Positions 36,643 to 45,044 of a stretch of 64,000 nt of DNA are shown here, piece after piece. Every line of letters begins with the position of its first letter. Within the stretch, counting starts at the first letter, position 1. The stretch is from Flavobacteriales bacterium (lineage in GTDB: Bacteria > Bacteroidota > Bacteroidia > Flavobacteriales_F > PHOS-HE28). The notes beneath the pieces were generated by a model. That model made no database searches. It saw nothing but the letters and a program-made list of their open reading frames with translations, and had not been told where the DNA came from. Location: assembly GCA_016710965.1 (NCBI GenBank), contig JADJTW010000006.1:1-64000 (forward strand). The letters run 5' to 3'. Both the position numbers and the translations under genes were made by a program.

Positions 36643-37293
36643 TCACGCCTTCACCACGCCCCAGTTCGCGGGGTCCTTGCGCCACTCGTTCAAGGGTAGC
36701 AGGTCCTTCTCGGTGATGTACTCGTCGCTCAAGGCCTGGTCAACGAGCACGTTGTAGTTGGTGAGCGAGTGCAGGCTCACCTTCGCCTTTGCGAACGCCT
36801 TGGTGGCCTCATCGAAGCCATAGGTGAAGATGCTCACCATGCCTTTCACGTCGCAGCCTTCGGCGCGCAAGGCTTCCACGGCGTTCAGACTGCTCTGGCC
36901 GGTGCTCACGAGATCTTCCACCACCACCACGCTGCGTCCGACCGTGAGGTCGCCTTCCACCTGGTTCTTCATGCCGTGGTCCTTCGCGCCGCTGCGCACG
37001 TAAATGAACGGAAGGCCCAGATCGTGCGCTACCAACGCACCATGCGCGATCCCGCCCGTGGCCACGCCCGCGATCATATCGGGCCGGCCGAACTCGTGGT
37101 TGATCACATGCACGAACTGCTGGCGGATGTATGTGCGGACAGCAGGGTAGGAGAGCGTCTTGCGATTGTCGCAGTAGATGGGGCTCTTCCAACCGCTGGC
37201 CCAGGTGAAGGGCTTCTTCGGACTAAGTTTGACGGCCTTGATCTGGAGGAGGAACTCGGCGACCTTGAGCGCCGGATCTAACGGGGATGCCAT
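36643..37293 (-). CDS. pyrE: Orotate phosphoribosyltransferase
   Basis: This 216-residue enzyme converts orotate and PRPP to orotidine 5'-phosphate in pyrimidine synthesis. The conserved FTWASGWKSPIYCDNR and the PRPP-binding VVVVEDLVSTGQSSL are present. The ATG at 37293 shares the CATG with the ATG of the divergent NUDIX gene at 37292. On the minus strand, the box TACTTTCG at 37298-37305 sits 4 bases before the start, so the transcript is likely leaderless. Confidence 0.9.
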   Translation of the reverse strand: MASPLDPALKVAEFLLQIKAVKLSPKKPFTWASGWKSPIYCDNRKTLSYPAVRTYIRQQFVHVINHEFGRPDMIAGVATGGIAHGALVAHDLGLPFIYVRSGAKDHGMKNQVEGDLTVGRSVVVVEDLVSTGQSSLNAVEALRAEGCDVKGMVSIFTYGFDEATKAFAKAKVSLHSLTNYNVLVDQALSDEYITEKDLLPLNEWRKDPANWGVVKA

Positions 37294-37786
37294 GCGGCGA
37301 AAGTACACGGTTTGGATGGAGGGCATCGCCCGCGAGATCGAGGAAGGCGATGCGTGGGAAGCCTTCCGCGCGGATTACAAGTTCGTGGTTGCCGCAGGTG
37401 GCGCCGTTACCGACGAGCACGGTCGGTTGCTGGTGATCAAGCGCTTGGGCAAATGGGACCTTCCCAAGGGCAAGGTGGACAAGGGCGAAGCGATAGAGGA
37501 CGCTGCCATGCGGGAGGTGCGCGAGGAATGCGGGCTGCGACGCTTGCGCATCGAAGCGCCGATGATCTCGACCTGGCACACGTACGAACGCAAGGGGAAG
37601 CAGCATCTCAAGCGCACGGATTGGTTCCTTATGCGCGGCTCTTCCAAAGACGTGTTGGTGCCACAGTTCGATGAAGACATCGTGGATGTGAAGTGGGTGG
37701 ACCGTGAAGTTCTTGACGACATCAAGGCCGAGACCTACCCGTCGCTAGTGCCTGTGCTGGAATCTTGGGAGCGCTTGGCCACATGA
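37292..37786 (+). CDS. NUDIX hydrolase
   Basis: This 164-residue protein has the NUDIX box GKVDKGEAIEDAAMREVREECG (written in part; about residues 62-84), which binds metal for hydrolysis of a nucleoside diphosphate derivative. The substrate is unknown. The start ATG (37292) overlaps the divergent pyrE start codon by three bases of CATG; a start at 37316 is also possible but shorter. The pyrE -7 box lies inside its codons. Confidence 0.8.
   Translation: MRRKYTVWMEGIAREIEEGDAWEAFRADYKFVVAAGGAVTDEHGRLLVIKRLGKWDLPKGKVDKGEAIEDAAMREVREECGLRRLRIEAPMISTWHTYERKGKQHLKRTDWFLMRGSSKDVLVPQFDEDIVDVKWVDREVLDDIKAETYPSLVPVLESWERLAT
37298..37305 (-). promoter_or_regulatory. Putative pyrE -7 box TACTTTCG
   Basis: A TAnnTTTCG-type box lies 4 bases before the pyrE ATG and inside codons 3-5 of the divergent NUDIX gene. 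Predicted start is at or near the pyrE initiation codon. Confidence 0.45.
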
Positions 37787-37803
37787 GCACATGGGCACAT
37801 GTC

Positions 37804-39303
37804 TCAATCATCCCACACTTTCACGCGGCTGCCCTTCTCGGCTTCGGCTTTCGCCTGCTGGAACAGCGCACCGAGGCCTTGTGATGGTAGCGGTGCCGGT
37901 GAACGGGCCAGCACGCCATCGTTCAGGAGGTAGAACGCGGGTATGCTTCGTACGCGCCAATCGTCGCGTAGGCGCTGTTCGCCCACGGCATGCAGCCAGA
38001 TGAGATCCATCCCGGGATGCGCCTTCATGTATTTGCGCATGGTGGCGAGGTCTTCATCGAGGCTGATGGCGATGATGGGAACGACACTCCCGAATTCCTT
38101 GTGCAGTTGCTCCAGGCCTTGCATCTCCAGGTCACAATAGCTGCACCAACTGGCAGTGACGGCTATGCACACCGGCCCGGACAGCAAACTGTCGAGGTGC
38201 ATGTCATGCCCACGGTCATCCTCCAACCTCACGGGCGGCAGTCGGCTGCCAACGCGCATGGTGATCAGGTCCCACAGGATGTTGGTGGCGATGGTGCGGT
38301 GCTCGGCGTAGGATGATCCTGCGGCCACTTGGGCAAGGATGCGTTCGGCACCATCGCGCACCACCAGCTTGCCGTTGTATTGCTGGTACAACAGGTCGAC
38401 CATCACCAGTTCGCATAGCCGCTCGTTGTTCTTTAGGAATTCATTCTCCGCAAGGATCGCTTTCAGACTATCCGCGCTGCCCGCCGCGAATGCCCGCTGC
38501 AACCGGGTCTCATGCGTCTGCTTGGCCAGGTACAGATGCTCGCTGTAGAAGCTGCGCACGAAGCGCACATATTCCGGATCATCGTAGCGGACGGGCTTGT
38601 CCTTCAGGTAGCGTTCGAAGAGCTCCTGCTCGTTCACGCGCGGACCATGTCGCAGGCCGGCGAAGCTGTAATCGAGGTAGTTCGCGAACCAGGGATCCTT
38701 CACATCGCGGTAGAAGTTGCGCACCTTCAGCTCGAAGGTGTCCACGCGCAACTTGCTCCACGTGGGCATGACGAAGAGCGTAGGCGGCCGCTTTGTGCTG
38801 TCAGTCGGCGCGGCGTCGGCCCTGCGCTGCACCTCCAGCGCCTGCATGCCCGCCACCTCGTCCGTCGCGAGGTCTTCCATGATGAACCCATCGATGCGTT
38901 CGTTGAGGTCGCTGGTGAGCGCATTCACGTCCAGCGGGTCGAGGTTGCTGAAGGCGAGGTCCACGCGCATGGTGCCGTTGATGCTGCGTGGTGTCCGGGG
39001 ATCGGGTGCAGGGAAGCGGACGCTGTACGCCAAGTCCGGCCGGGCGTAGAGATCGCCATTGGCATCCCCGATGCGCAACCGAAGCTTGGCTGTGCCTTCA
39101 ACGATCGCCGTCAGCTCCGCATGACCATCCTCGCCAACGATATCCTGGTCCAATTGCACAGGCCGCAGGGTGAAGAGGTCATCGTAGCGATAGAGCAGCG
39201 CCACTTTGCCCACGTGGTCGGGCGCATGCACGTGAAACGCTGTCTGCTGTGCTCCCGCATTGCACACGCAGGCCAGTGCGGCTATGGCCGACAGGGTTCG
39301 CAT
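37804..39303 (-). CDS. TlpA-like thioredoxin-domain protein
   Basis: This 499-residue secreted protein starts at ATG 39303 (signal peptide RTLSAIAALACVCNAGAQ). A long N-terminal part with no named domain (about residues 20-350) precedes a C-terminal TlpA-like thioredoxin domain (about 355-495) with the redox motif ASWCSYCDLE and a FYLL end strand. It probably reduces or isomerises disulfides in the periplasm. It overlaps coaD by one base (TGATG) as part of a five-gene minus-strand operon. Confidence 0.7.
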   Translation of the reverse strand: MRTLSAIAALACVCNAGAQQTAFHVHAPDHVGKVALLYRYDDLFTLRPVQLDQDIVGEDGHAELTAIVEGTAKLRLRIGDANGDLYARPDLAYSVRFPAPDPRTPRSINGTMRVDLAFSNLDPLDVNALTSDLNERIDGFIMEDLATDEVAGMQALEVQRRADAAPTDSTKRPPTLFVMPTWSKLRVDTFELKVRNFYRDVKDPWFANYLDYSFAGLRHGPRVNEQELFERYLKDKPVRYDDPEYVRFVRSFYSEHLYLAKQTHETRLQRAFAAGSADSLKAILAENEFLKNNERLCELVMVDLLYQQYNGKLVVRDGAERILAQVAAGSSYAEHRTIATNILWDLITMRVGSRLPPVRLEDDRGHDMHLDSLLSGPVCIAVTASWCSYCDLEMQGLEQLHKEFGSVVPIIAISLDEDLATMRKYMKAHPGMDLIWLHAVGEQRLRDDWRVRSIPAFYLLNDGVLARSPAPLPSQGLGALFQQAKAEAEKGSRVKVWDD

Positions 39304-39767
39304 CACAGGGTCCGGCTGATGTCCATGGGTACCAACGCGGCCACGTCCGCTTTGTTGGCGATGAGCTCGCGCACGATGGTGCTGCTGATGTGCGCATGGT
39401 GGGCTTCTGCGGGAAGGAAGACCGTTTCGATGCCCGCGAGCTGGCGATTCATCAAAGCGATGGTGCGCTCGTAGTCGTGATCGGTGCCGTTGCGCAGTCC
39501 GCGCAGGATGAATTGCGCGTTCAAGCGCTTGCACAGGTCCACGGTAAGGCCTTCGAAGGAGACCACCTCGATGCGCGGTTCGTTGGCGAACACGCCCTTG
39601 ATCCAAGCCAGGCGCTGTTCCGGGGCGAACATGCTCTTCTTGGTGGTGTTCACGCCCATGCCCACGACCACCTTGCTGAAGAGCGGGAGCGCGCGTTGCA
39701 CGATGCTCACATGCCCGATGGTGAGCGGGTCGAAGCTGCCGGGGAAAACGGCGATGGAATGGCTCAT
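39303..39767 (-). CDS. coaD: Phosphopantetheine adenylyltransferase
   Basis: This 154-residue enzyme makes dephospho-CoA from ATP and 4'-phosphopantetheine. The nucleotide-binding PGSFDPLTIGHVSIV contains the family TxGH motif (residues 16-19), and SSTIVREL is also present. Length is typical. It overlaps rsmD by four bases and the TlpA-like gene by one base. Confidence 0.95.
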   Translation of the reverse strand: MSHSIAVFPGSFDPLTIGHVSIVQRALPLFSKVVVGMGVNTTKKSMFAPEQRLAWIKGVFANEPRIEVVSFEGLTVDLCKRLNAQFILRGLRNGTDHDYERTIALMNRQLAGIETVFLPAEAHHAHISSTIVRELIANKADVAALVPMDISRTL

Positions 39768-40309
39768 GGGGCGGCGATGGGTTGGAAGAAGCTGAACTGT
39801 ATGAGTCCGTAGGAACGCTGGCGTTGGAAACCGGGCAGTGTGTCGAGCTTGGCCGTGGCGGGATGTTCCATGATCAGCATGCCTTCTTCGCCGAGCAGTC
39901 CGGCTTCCATCACCAAGGTAGGTATCCGTTCGATGCCCTCCATGCCGAAGGGCGGATCGGCGAAGACGATGTCGTAGGTGCCACGGTGGCTTCGCAGGAA
40001 GGTGAAGACATCGGTCTTCACCATGCGCCAGCGCGATTCGCCCAGGTCGCGCGCCATGCGCTGCATGAAGTCGAAGAGCTTGCGGTCGTTGTCCACACTG
40101 ATCACTTCATCGGCCCCGCGCGAAAGGAACTCGAGCGAAATGTTGCCGGTGCCGGCGAAGAGGTCGAGCACCCGGATGCCTTCGAGCGGCACGTTGTGGT
40201 GCAGGATATTGAAGAGGCCCTCCTTCGCGAAGTCGGTGGTGGGCCGTGCGTCGAAGCCCTGCGGTGGATCGATGCGGCGGTTGCGGTATTTGCCGCCTAT
40301 GACACGCAT
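39764..40309 (-). CDS. rsmD: 16S rRNA (guanine(966)-N2)-methyltransferase
   Basis: This 181-residue enzyme starts MRVIGGKYRNR at ATG 40309. It has the RPTTDFAKEGLFN stretch, SAM motif I (RVLDLFAGTGNISLEFL) and the catalytic DPPFG. It overlaps the DUF3822 gene by 13 bases and coaD by four, so all three are one operon. Confidence 0.9.
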   Translation of the reverse strand: MRVIGGKYRNRRIDPPQGFDARPTTDFAKEGLFNILHHNVPLEGIRVLDLFAGTGNISLEFLSRGADEVISVDNDRKLFDFMQRMARDLGESRWRMVKTDVFTFLRSHRGTYDIVFADPPFGMEGIERIPTLVMEAGLLGEEGMLIMEHPATAKLDTLPGFQRQRSYGLIQFSFFQPIAAP

Positions 40310-41094
40310 GCGAACTGTTCCAGCACGGCCAGCCAACGCCCAGGGTCCGCGACGGTGGAGGAGTCCAGTTCGGGCCACGCTACCATAGCCGTGATGTCCT
40401 TTGCGAAGTAGCGATGCAGCAGGTCGCGCTCGTGATCCGTCAGATGCGTGCCGCCATGGTGGACGGAGGTATCGCCGGGTCGCAGGCCGCAGCCTTCAAC
40501 GGCCAGCAGCGCGTAGTAGAGCATATCCTGCGATGCGCGGGCCGGGTACGTATTGCTCAGGAGCACGCGGCCCCGGTCGGCCACAACGGCATCGAGGCGA
40601 TCGTGCCCACGATGCAGCAACAGCACAGGACCTTCGTTCGCGCGAGCCAACGCCCCGCGCACCATGAGGCCTTGCATGGGCACGGGCCGTGCATGCGGGA
40701 ATCGGTCGAGCACGGTGCGTTCGGCCTCGTCATCATGCACGTAGATGCAAGTGGCGCCCAAGCTGGCAACAGGCTCATCGCGCAAGGCCCCCGTGGGCAA
40801 TTTGCCATGCACCAGGCTTAGGTGCTGGGCTTCGGTGCCGGGCATCAGTGCTCCTTCGGGCACCAGGGTGCTCCATTCCGGTAGGGTGACGAACGAGACG
40901 GTAGGCGGCTGTGCTGGCACCTCGGGCGCATCCAGCGCATTGCCCGCAACATCCCAACCCAGTGCGACGACTTCGCCGTTGACCGCATCGGTTGCCGCCC
41001 ACGCTTGCAGGTCGTTCGCAATAAGGATGCTCAGGTGCCAGGCACGTTCCCGTGCCGCGTCGTACCGCGCCGCCCGCCAGCTTCCGCGGTCCAT
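40297..41094 (-). CDS. DUF3822 family protein
   Basis: This 265-residue protein fits DUF3822, a Bacteroidota family found beside rsmD and coaD, with an actin-like ATPase-related fold in its relatives (by family knowledge). Visible traits are the LSLVHGKLPTG stretch and the C-terminal GTHLTDHERDLLHRYF. Function is unknown. It is 4 bp from the gene upstream and overlaps rsmD. Confidence 0.75.
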   Translation of the reverse strand: MDRGSWRAARYDAARERAWHLSILIANDLQAWAATDAVNGEVVALGWDVAGNALDAPEVPAQPPTVSFVTLPEWSTLVPEGALMPGTEAQHLSLVHGKLPTGALRDEPVASLGATCIYVHDDEAERTVLDRFPHARPVPMQGLMVRGALARANEGPVLLLHRGHDRLDAVVADRGRVLLSNTYPARASQDMLYYALLAVEGCGLRPGDTSVHHGGTHLTDHERDLLHRYFAKDITAMVAWPELDSSTVADPGRWLAVLEQFACVS

Positions 41095-41098
41095 GGGA

Positions 41099-41851
41099 TC
41101 AGTCGCCCTTCCAGTTGCCGGCGGTGGAAGCCTTCTCCATGCTGCCTACCATCAAGGTATCGCCAGCCACCAGGGGCGCTGGGTCCTTGCAGATGAAGAC
41201 CGGCACATTGCGGCCACTGCTGTTGATCACACCGGCCGTCATCAGGAAGGGTTTCCTGGACACCGGCGAGTTGACGAAGCCATCGGGATCGAAGGGATAC
41301 ACGCGCTTGGCCTGGTTGGATGGCGAACGGAACACCGAATCGAGCACCGGCACCCGGATGGTGTCGCGCACGATCAACTTCAACTCCAGCGCTTGCTGCT
41401 CGGTGAGCGTATCGGGCACTTGTCCTATGGCCCGCACCAAGGGGTAGGTGCCGTTCTTCACGAAGTCCTTCAGCACTTCGAGGTTTCCTGTGTACGCGTT
41501 GTTGGCCTCCTTGTATTTGACCTGCGCCTCGCGGATGTCCTTCAGCGCCTGCACCACCTTGATATCATAGGCCAGCTTCCGCTCGTTGAACTCGAGGACC
41601 TCGGCTACCGAACGATAGTTGCGGTATGCAAGGAACACGGCTACCAAGGCGCAGGCGATCCCGGCAATGAGGCCCACTTTGCGGCCCAGTACCTCCATCT
41701 GGAGCAGCAGGGCGATGGCACCGGTGAGCAGGGTAAGGAAAGCGCCCAGGATGACCCATCCGTTCTGCCCGTCCATGAGGCCCAAGACCAGGACAATACC
41801 TCCAACGAGGATGAGCGCGATCGGGAACACGTAGCTCGAAAGGGACTTCAT
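41099..41851 (-). CDS. Membrane protein with coiled-coil segment
   Basis: This 250-residue protein has three N-terminal membrane helices (YVFPIALILVGGIVLVLGL and two more, ending near residue 75), a predicted coiled region (residues 80-125, KDIREAQVKYKEANNAYTG) and a soluble C-terminal part with no recognised domain. It is the first gene of the DUF3822-rsmD-coaD-TlpA operon. The upstream TACTTTTG at 41882-41889 fits a -7 box. Confidence 0.55.
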   Translation of the reverse strand: MKSLSSYVFPIALILVGGIVLVLGLMDGQNGWVILGAFLTLLTGAIALLLQMEVLGRKVGLIAGIACALVAVFLAYRNYRSVAEVLEFNERKLAYDIKVVQALKDIREAQVKYKEANNAYTGNLEVLKDFVKNGTYPLVRAIGQVPDTLTEQQALELKLIVRDTIRVPVLDSVFRSPSNQAKRVYPFDPDGFVNSPVSRKPFLMTAGVINSSGRNVPVFICKDPAPLVAGDTLMVGSMEKASTAGNWKGD

Positions 41852-41881
41852 GCGTGCAGCAAGGTTCGGTTCAGAAGCGCC

Positions 41882-41889
41882 CAAAAGTA
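41882..41889 (-). promoter_or_regulatory. Putative -7 box TACTTTTG
   Basis: Read on the minus strand it matches TAnnTTTG exactly and lies 30 bases before the ATG at 41851. It would drive the five-gene operon 37804-41851. Confidence 0.5.
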
Positions 41890-41953
41890 GAATAATTTCA
41901 ACCCCGGCTTTTGCGCGCCAATTGGGCCGGAAGCACCGTTCCCCGATCACCGA

Positions 41954-43402
41954 ATGCACCCGACGAACACGGCTGCCCAAGGCCTTGCCGAACGGCTCGC
42001 CATGGCCTTGGCACACACCCCGACAGCGGGACAGCAGCGGGCATTCGACGCGTTCGAGCGGCTGGTCGCCACCGACCGTGAGCGCGCCACCTTGATCCTG
42101 CGCGGATACGCAGGCACGGGCAAGACCACCCTCGTTGGCGCTTTGGTGAAGGCCCTTCGCAGGCGCATGCCGCTGGTGCTGCTCGCGCCAACCGGCCGCG
42201 CCGCCAAGGTGCTGGCAGCGCATGCGCAACTGAGCGCAAGCACCATCCACCGCCGCATCTACAGGCTGAGCGGTGAGGACGAGGGGTGGAGCGGGGTGGA
42301 CGTGGCGCCCAATCGCGATAGCGGCGCGCTCTTCATCGTCGATGAGGCCAGCATGATCGGCACCGGCAGCGAAGGGTTCGAGCACGACCTCTTGCAGGAT
42401 CTGCTGCATCACGTCTTCATGGCCGATGGTAACAAGCTCCTGATCGTGGGCGATCCCGCGCAGTTGCCTCCCGTGGGCAGTCCGCACAGCCCTGCATTGG
42501 ATGTGAAGGACCTGCGCGCCTTCGGGCTCGCCGCAGGCATGATCGAGCTCACCGAGGTGGTGCGCCAGGCCGAGGCATCGGGTATTCTGAAGAACGCCAC
42601 CGACCTGCGCTCCCTGCTCACGCCTGGGTCGCCGGTCCAAGCTCCTTCTCCTTCAACATCCATCAGGCTTCCGCGCTTCACGCCCAGCACGGATGTCTCT
42701 CGCGTCGATGGCCTGGACCTGCAAGACGTTCTTGAAACAGCGTATGCGCGGCAGGGCGATGATGAGGTGTGCGTGATCTGCCGCAGCAACAAGCGGGCTT
42801 ACCAGTACAACCAGCAAGTGCGTGTGCGGATCCATGGGTATGAAGAAGAGCTGAGCCCTGGCGATCGCCTGATGGTGGTGAAGAACAACTACCTATGGGC
42901 GGGCCGCAACGGAGAACCCGAACTGATCGCCAATGGCGAACCCATGTTCGTGAAGCGCGTGCATGGGATCGAGGAACGCTTTGGTCTTCGCTTCGCGGAC
43001 ATCACGACCGGGTGGTGGAACGGCACCGAAGAGCGTGAGCTGGAGGTGAAGGTGATCTTGGATACGCTCGCTTCCGAAGGACCCGCGCTACCAGGACCGC
43101 GCATGAAATTGCTGGTGCAGCAAGTGATGGCCTCCATCATCGCACCCACCAAGGGTGCGCGCTTCAAGTTGCTGCGCGAAGACCCGTACGCGAACGCCTT
43201 GCAGATCAAGTACGCGTACGCCGTTACGTGCCACAAGGCACAAGGCGGCCAATGGCACACCGTCTTCGTGGACCAGGGCTACGTTACGGAGGAGATGATC
43301 GACCGGGAGTACGTGCGCTGGCTATACACGGCCGTGACGCGCGCTACGGACCAGCTCTACCTGCTGAATTTCCATCCCCGCTTCTGGGGGGAGGAGCAGT
43401 GA
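41954..43402 (+). CDS. RecD-like superfamily 1 DNA helicase
   Basis: This 482-residue helicase has Walker A GYAGTGKTTLV, motif II FIVDEASM, motif III GDPAQLPPVG and C-terminal TCHKAQGGQWHTVFVD and WLYTAVTRA, which fit a RecD/Dda-type 5'-3' helicase. The long RecB-like C-terminus is absent. It ends one base before the convergent Sfp-type gene. Confidence 0.85.
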   Translation: MHPTNTAAQGLAERLAMALAHTPTAGQQRAFDAFERLVATDRERATLILRGYAGTGKTTLVGALVKALRRRMPLVLLAPTGRAAKVLAAHAQLSASTIHRRIYRLSGEDEGWSGVDVAPNRDSGALFIVDEASMIGTGSEGFEHDLLQDLLHHVFMADGNKLLIVGDPAQLPPVGSPHSPALDVKDLRAFGLAAGMIELTEVVRQAEASGILKNATDLRSLLTPGSPVQAPSPSTSIRLPRFTPSTDVSRVDGLDLQDVLETAYARQGDDEVCVICRSNKRAYQYNQQVRVRIHGYEEELSPGDRLMVVKNNYLWAGRNGEPELIANGEPMFVKRVHGIEERFGLRFADITTGWWNGTEERELEVKVILDTLASEGPALPGPRMKLLVQQVMASIIAPTKGARFKLLREDPYANALQIKYAYAVTCHKAQGGQWHTVFVDQGYVTEEMIDREYVRWLYTAVTRATDQLYLLNFHPRFWGEEQ

Positions 43403-44191
43403 TCAATCAACGGCATGTCGCAGGACGATCGTCTCGGGTGGCTTGGGCAGTGCAAGACTCATGAGATGGTCCTTTCCTGAATGCCAGGTGCGCACATGGT
43501 ATTCATCAACGGCCATTTTCACGAAGGCTTCATGTTCGATGCTCATCACGTTGTGCGAAGCATCCACGCGCAGCACACGCAGGTCGTCCATGATCCCCAC
43601 GCCGCTGGCTTTGAGCACGGCCTCTTTGCGCGTCCAGAACTCGAGGAAGCGCCGTTTCGCATCGCCCCCGGCTGCCTGTATCGCCGTGATCTCCGGTTCC
43701 GTGAAATAGTGCTCGCTGACGGCAACGAAGTCCACTTCGCGCGCCATCGTCTCCAGGTCCACCCCGATCTCCATGCCCGTAGCGAAGCCGATGAGGATGG
43801 CATCCTTGGTGTCACTGAAATTGAAGCGCAACTTCTTCCGTTCCAGGTAGGGCTTGCCGAAGGGCCCTCGTGCGAAGCGGATGAGCGAACCGTCCCGCTT
43901 CAGGTACCTGCCTAAAAGTTCGCGCAGCACGCCATGGCCGAGGATGAACCGCTCACGGTCCTGCTTGAAACGGAACCTCGCCGCACGCTCGGTCTCCACT
44001 GGATCGAGCAGGTCGCGGTACCGGGGCAACTGTGGAAGCAATTGCTCCAGGGTGGCGAACCAGAGATGCACTTCGCCATCGGCGGGTGATGCATCGGGCC
44101 GGGCCGTGCTCCATGCTGCCGCCTGCACGGCATTCGCATGCACGGTCAAGGTTCGTCCTATCACGTCCGCTAAGGAACGGCATTGGTCCAT
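43403..44191 (-). CDS. Sfp-type 4'-phosphopantetheinyl transferase
   Basis: This 262-residue protein transfers the phosphopantetheine arm from CoA to carrier domains. The metal-binding GVDLETMAR (about residue 130) and FWTRKEAVLKASG (about 180) are intact. As the last gene of the PKS/NRPS cluster, it probably activates the T and ACP domains encoded just upstream. It overlaps the stand-alone thioesterase by 22 bases. Confidence 0.85.
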   Translation of the reverse strand: MDQCRSLADVIGRTLTVHANAVQAAAWSTARPDASPADGEVHLWFATLEQLLPQLPRYRDLLDPVETERAARFRFKQDRERFILGHGVLRELLGRYLKRDGSLIRFARGPFGKPYLERKKLRFNFSDTKDAILIGFATGMEIGVDLETMAREVDFVAVSEHYFTEPEITAIQAAGGDAKRRFLEFWTRKEAVLKASGVGIMDDLRVLRVDASHNVMSIEHEAFVKMAVDEYHVRTWHSGKDHLMSLALPKPPETIVLRHAVD

Positions 44192-44919
44192 GCCGCCTCC
44201 ACGAATTCGAGCCGGTGCCGAAGCTCCTCGGCCAGCACTCCTACGTGTGGTTCATTGACGATGGTATTGTGGTCTCCCGGGAGCGCTTGCAGGTCCAGGC
44301 CGCCTCGCGCATGCGCATGCCACCCCAGATCCACAGGGCCCCAAGAGCCTTCGGCCTTGAATACCGTGAGCTTGCCAGGATAGGGCAGCACCGTGTACTT
44401 GGCGACCGCGTTCAGATAGGTCTCGATGATGTGGAAGTGACGCAATCGCCCGGAGACCGTTGAGCCTTTCGCCCATCGCCGCTCCATTAGTGTTCGCATC
44501 ACGGCGGCCTTCACCGGCTCATAGAATCGGAAGCTATGCCGCACTGCTTCTGCATGCAGGCTCGGGGCATAGGTATCGAAGAGAGCGAGCAGAGGTACTT
44601 CTTCGCCTATCGCAAGAAGCTGCTGGGCCATCTCGTAGGCGATGACTCCGCCGAAGGAATAGCCGCACATCAGGTATGGTCCTCTCGGTCGAACCGCTCG
44701 CATCTCCAGGATGGAGTGCTCAGCAATGGTCTCTACACGATCGAGTAGGATCCGCCTGCCATCACCGCCCTGATGCCGGAATGCGTAGAAGGGCCGGGTG
44801 GGTCCTAGGTGGCGCGGGATGTTCCGGTTCGCCTGGTCGCCTTGGACGCAGAAAAGCGGAAGTCCCTCACCTTCAGGCTGGATCAGCACCAGGTTCGATG
44901 AACCATTGGATTCGCTCAT
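44170..44919 (-). CDS. Stand-alone thioesterase domain protein
   Basis: This 249-residue alpha/beta hydrolase has the nucleophile motif GYSFGG (about residue 90), Asp in LALFDTYAP and His in GDHNTIV. It is strongly similar along its length to the C-terminal TE of the neighbouring NRPS (for example HLGPTRPFYAF beside HMGPTRPFYAF), so it looks like a duplicated copy that has lost its carrier. It could release a product or proof-read a mis-primed carrier. It lies 125 bp downstream of the NRPS. Confidence 0.75.
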   Translation of the reverse strand: MSESNGSSNLVLIQPEGEGLPLFCVQGDQANRNIPRHLGPTRPFYAFRHQGGDGRRILLDRVETIAEHSILEMRAVRPRGPYLMCGYSFGGVIAYEMAQQLLAIGEEVPLLALFDTYAPSLHAEAVRHSFRFYEPVKAAVMRTLMERRWAKGSTVSGRLRHFHIIETYLNAVAKYTVLPYPGKLTVFKAEGSWGPVDLGWHAHARGGLDLQALPGDHNTIVNEPHVGVLAEELRHRLEFVEAAWTNAVP

Positions 44920-45044
44920 GCTCCTTGCCGAGCGCCAAAACTATCGGGCTCGCGAAGGGCGTTCGCCTCGTCTTCGACGAGTGTACGATGAAGCGGTATG
45001 GTCGCCTTTCTAGGATCGACGCATGCGCGGGGACCGGAAAGTCA

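Noticed and set aside
41852..42640. N-terminal extension of the 41099-41851 gene
   Set aside because: The extension overlaps the helicase gene on the opposite strand; the shorter start has a membrane helix and a -7 box upstream.
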